Source: Streptomyces graminofaciens
GTDB taxonomy: Bacteria; Actinomycetota; Actinomycetes; Streptomycetales; Streptomycetaceae
Direction: 5' to 3'
Assembly (NCBI RefSeq): GCF_030294945.1
Contig: NZ_AP018448.1
Span: 6,354,001 to 6,418,000 of the forward strand
DNA: 64,000 bases
The notes under the pieces are model-generated. The model did no database searches and had not been told where the DNA came from. It worked only from the letters and a program-made list of their open reading frames with translations. A program made the position numbers and the translations under genes. Shown in pieces: positions 63,726 through 64,000 of this stretch. The first letter of the stretch is position 1. Each line of letters begins with the position of its first letter.

Positions 63726-64000
63726 TCACCGACCGACCGGCACCCCGGCCTCCCCCGCGCCGCCCCGCTCCCCCTGCGGCAGCGCCAGAGCCAGATACGG
63801 GTTCTCCGTGGAACGGACCGGCAGGCCGAGCGAGGCCGTGGCGGCCGCCAGCGTCATCGCGTACGAGTCCACCGCCCGGCGCACATTGGGCGCGTCGAGA
63901 CTCGCCCCGGTCACCAGCCGGTCCAGGTCGATGTACGCCGAGCGGACGATCTCGATCCTGCGGTAGACGAGCCAGTCGCGTTCCCAGTCCTTGGTGCGCG
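63726..64000 (-). CDS. Partial hypothetical protein, C-terminal part only
   Basis: The frame is open to the window edge: TKDWERDWLVYRRIEIVRSA, YIDLDRLVTGASLDAPNVRR and AVDSYAMTLAAATASLGLPV, ending in a stop at 63726. The start lies beyond 64000. The sequence looks conserved and helical but I cannot assign a family. Confidence 0.6.
   Translation of the reverse strand, partial: RTKDWERDWLVYRRIEIVRSAYIDLDRLVTGASLDAPNVRRAVDSYAMTLAAATASLGLPVRSTENPYLALALPQGERGGAGEAGVPVGR

Overview
The window is chromosomal DNA from a Streptomyces-type actinomycete. It has very high GC with strong third-position GC bias, GTG starts, mycothiol and MEP-pathway genes, an msiK-type sugar ATPase, a SenX3/RegX3-type phosphate regulator pair beside phoU, and a gene order (msiK, nucleotidyltransferase, rlmB, cysS, ispF, ispD, carD, phosphate two-component system, phoU, gpmA, mshA, NlpC/P60, PP2C, HBHA-like, XRE, HelD-like helicase, TetR) that I recognise as the conserved Streptomyces core. 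All assignments come from reading the sequence; no search was run.

Left part (1-7 kb): a small hypothetical gene, a pentapeptide-repeat protein, an FAD amine oxidase/desaturase-like enzyme, an MDR oxidoreductase, a decayed MFS transporter, a DadA-type oxidoreductase and an APH(6)-type kinase. From 7.0 to 19.7 kb lies a decayed genomic island in the 3' end of a tRNA-Thr(TGT) gene. A 38-bp copy of the tRNA 3' end (7008-7045) repeats exactly inside the intact tRNA (19728-19765), and a truncated tyrosine recombinase sits next to the tRNA. The island holds two defective copies of one IS5/IS427-type element, IS630 and ISAs1 remnants, a DNA ligase fragment, a LysR regulator diverging from an alpha/beta hydrolase, a PaaX-like regulator diverging from a CocE/S15-type hydrolase, a secreted ricin-type lectin, and a YdcF-like gene with an in-frame TAG.

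From 19.8 to 39.9 kb the core resumes: carbohydrate ABC ATPase, translation and isoprenoid genes (rlmB, cysS, ispF-ispD), carD, and the Pho regulators diverging from phoU across a clear 11-bp-periodic PHO box. Small secreted or metal-binding candidates follow, including a 54-residue Cys-rich peptide. A second integrated element (about 5.6 kb) uses the 3' end of gpmA as its attachment site: an 18-bp direct repeat at 39918-39935 and 45511-45528. Its integrase, GntR/UTRA regulator and P-loop kinase are each broken by a single frameshift. Its non-coding centre is dense in inverted repeats and iteron-like GGTGTCAG copies. A second, internally deleted relative of the same integrase lies just outside the right repeat, so elements have accumulated at this site.

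From 46 to 64 kb: a SUKH-like protein, an 11-residue-repeat helical protein, a DUF4232-like lipoprotein, a YbjN protein, mshA, a methyltransferase with a repeat insertion, an IS110-family element with a structured left end that may encode a bridge RNA, an NlpC/P60 hydrolase, a receiver-PP2C phosphatase, DUF2516, an HBHA-like protein, an XRE regulator with a 12-bp-arm operator, a DinB protein, a HelD/HelR-type helicase and a TetR regulator. Short tandem repeats are unusually common, both between genes and in frame inside proteins.
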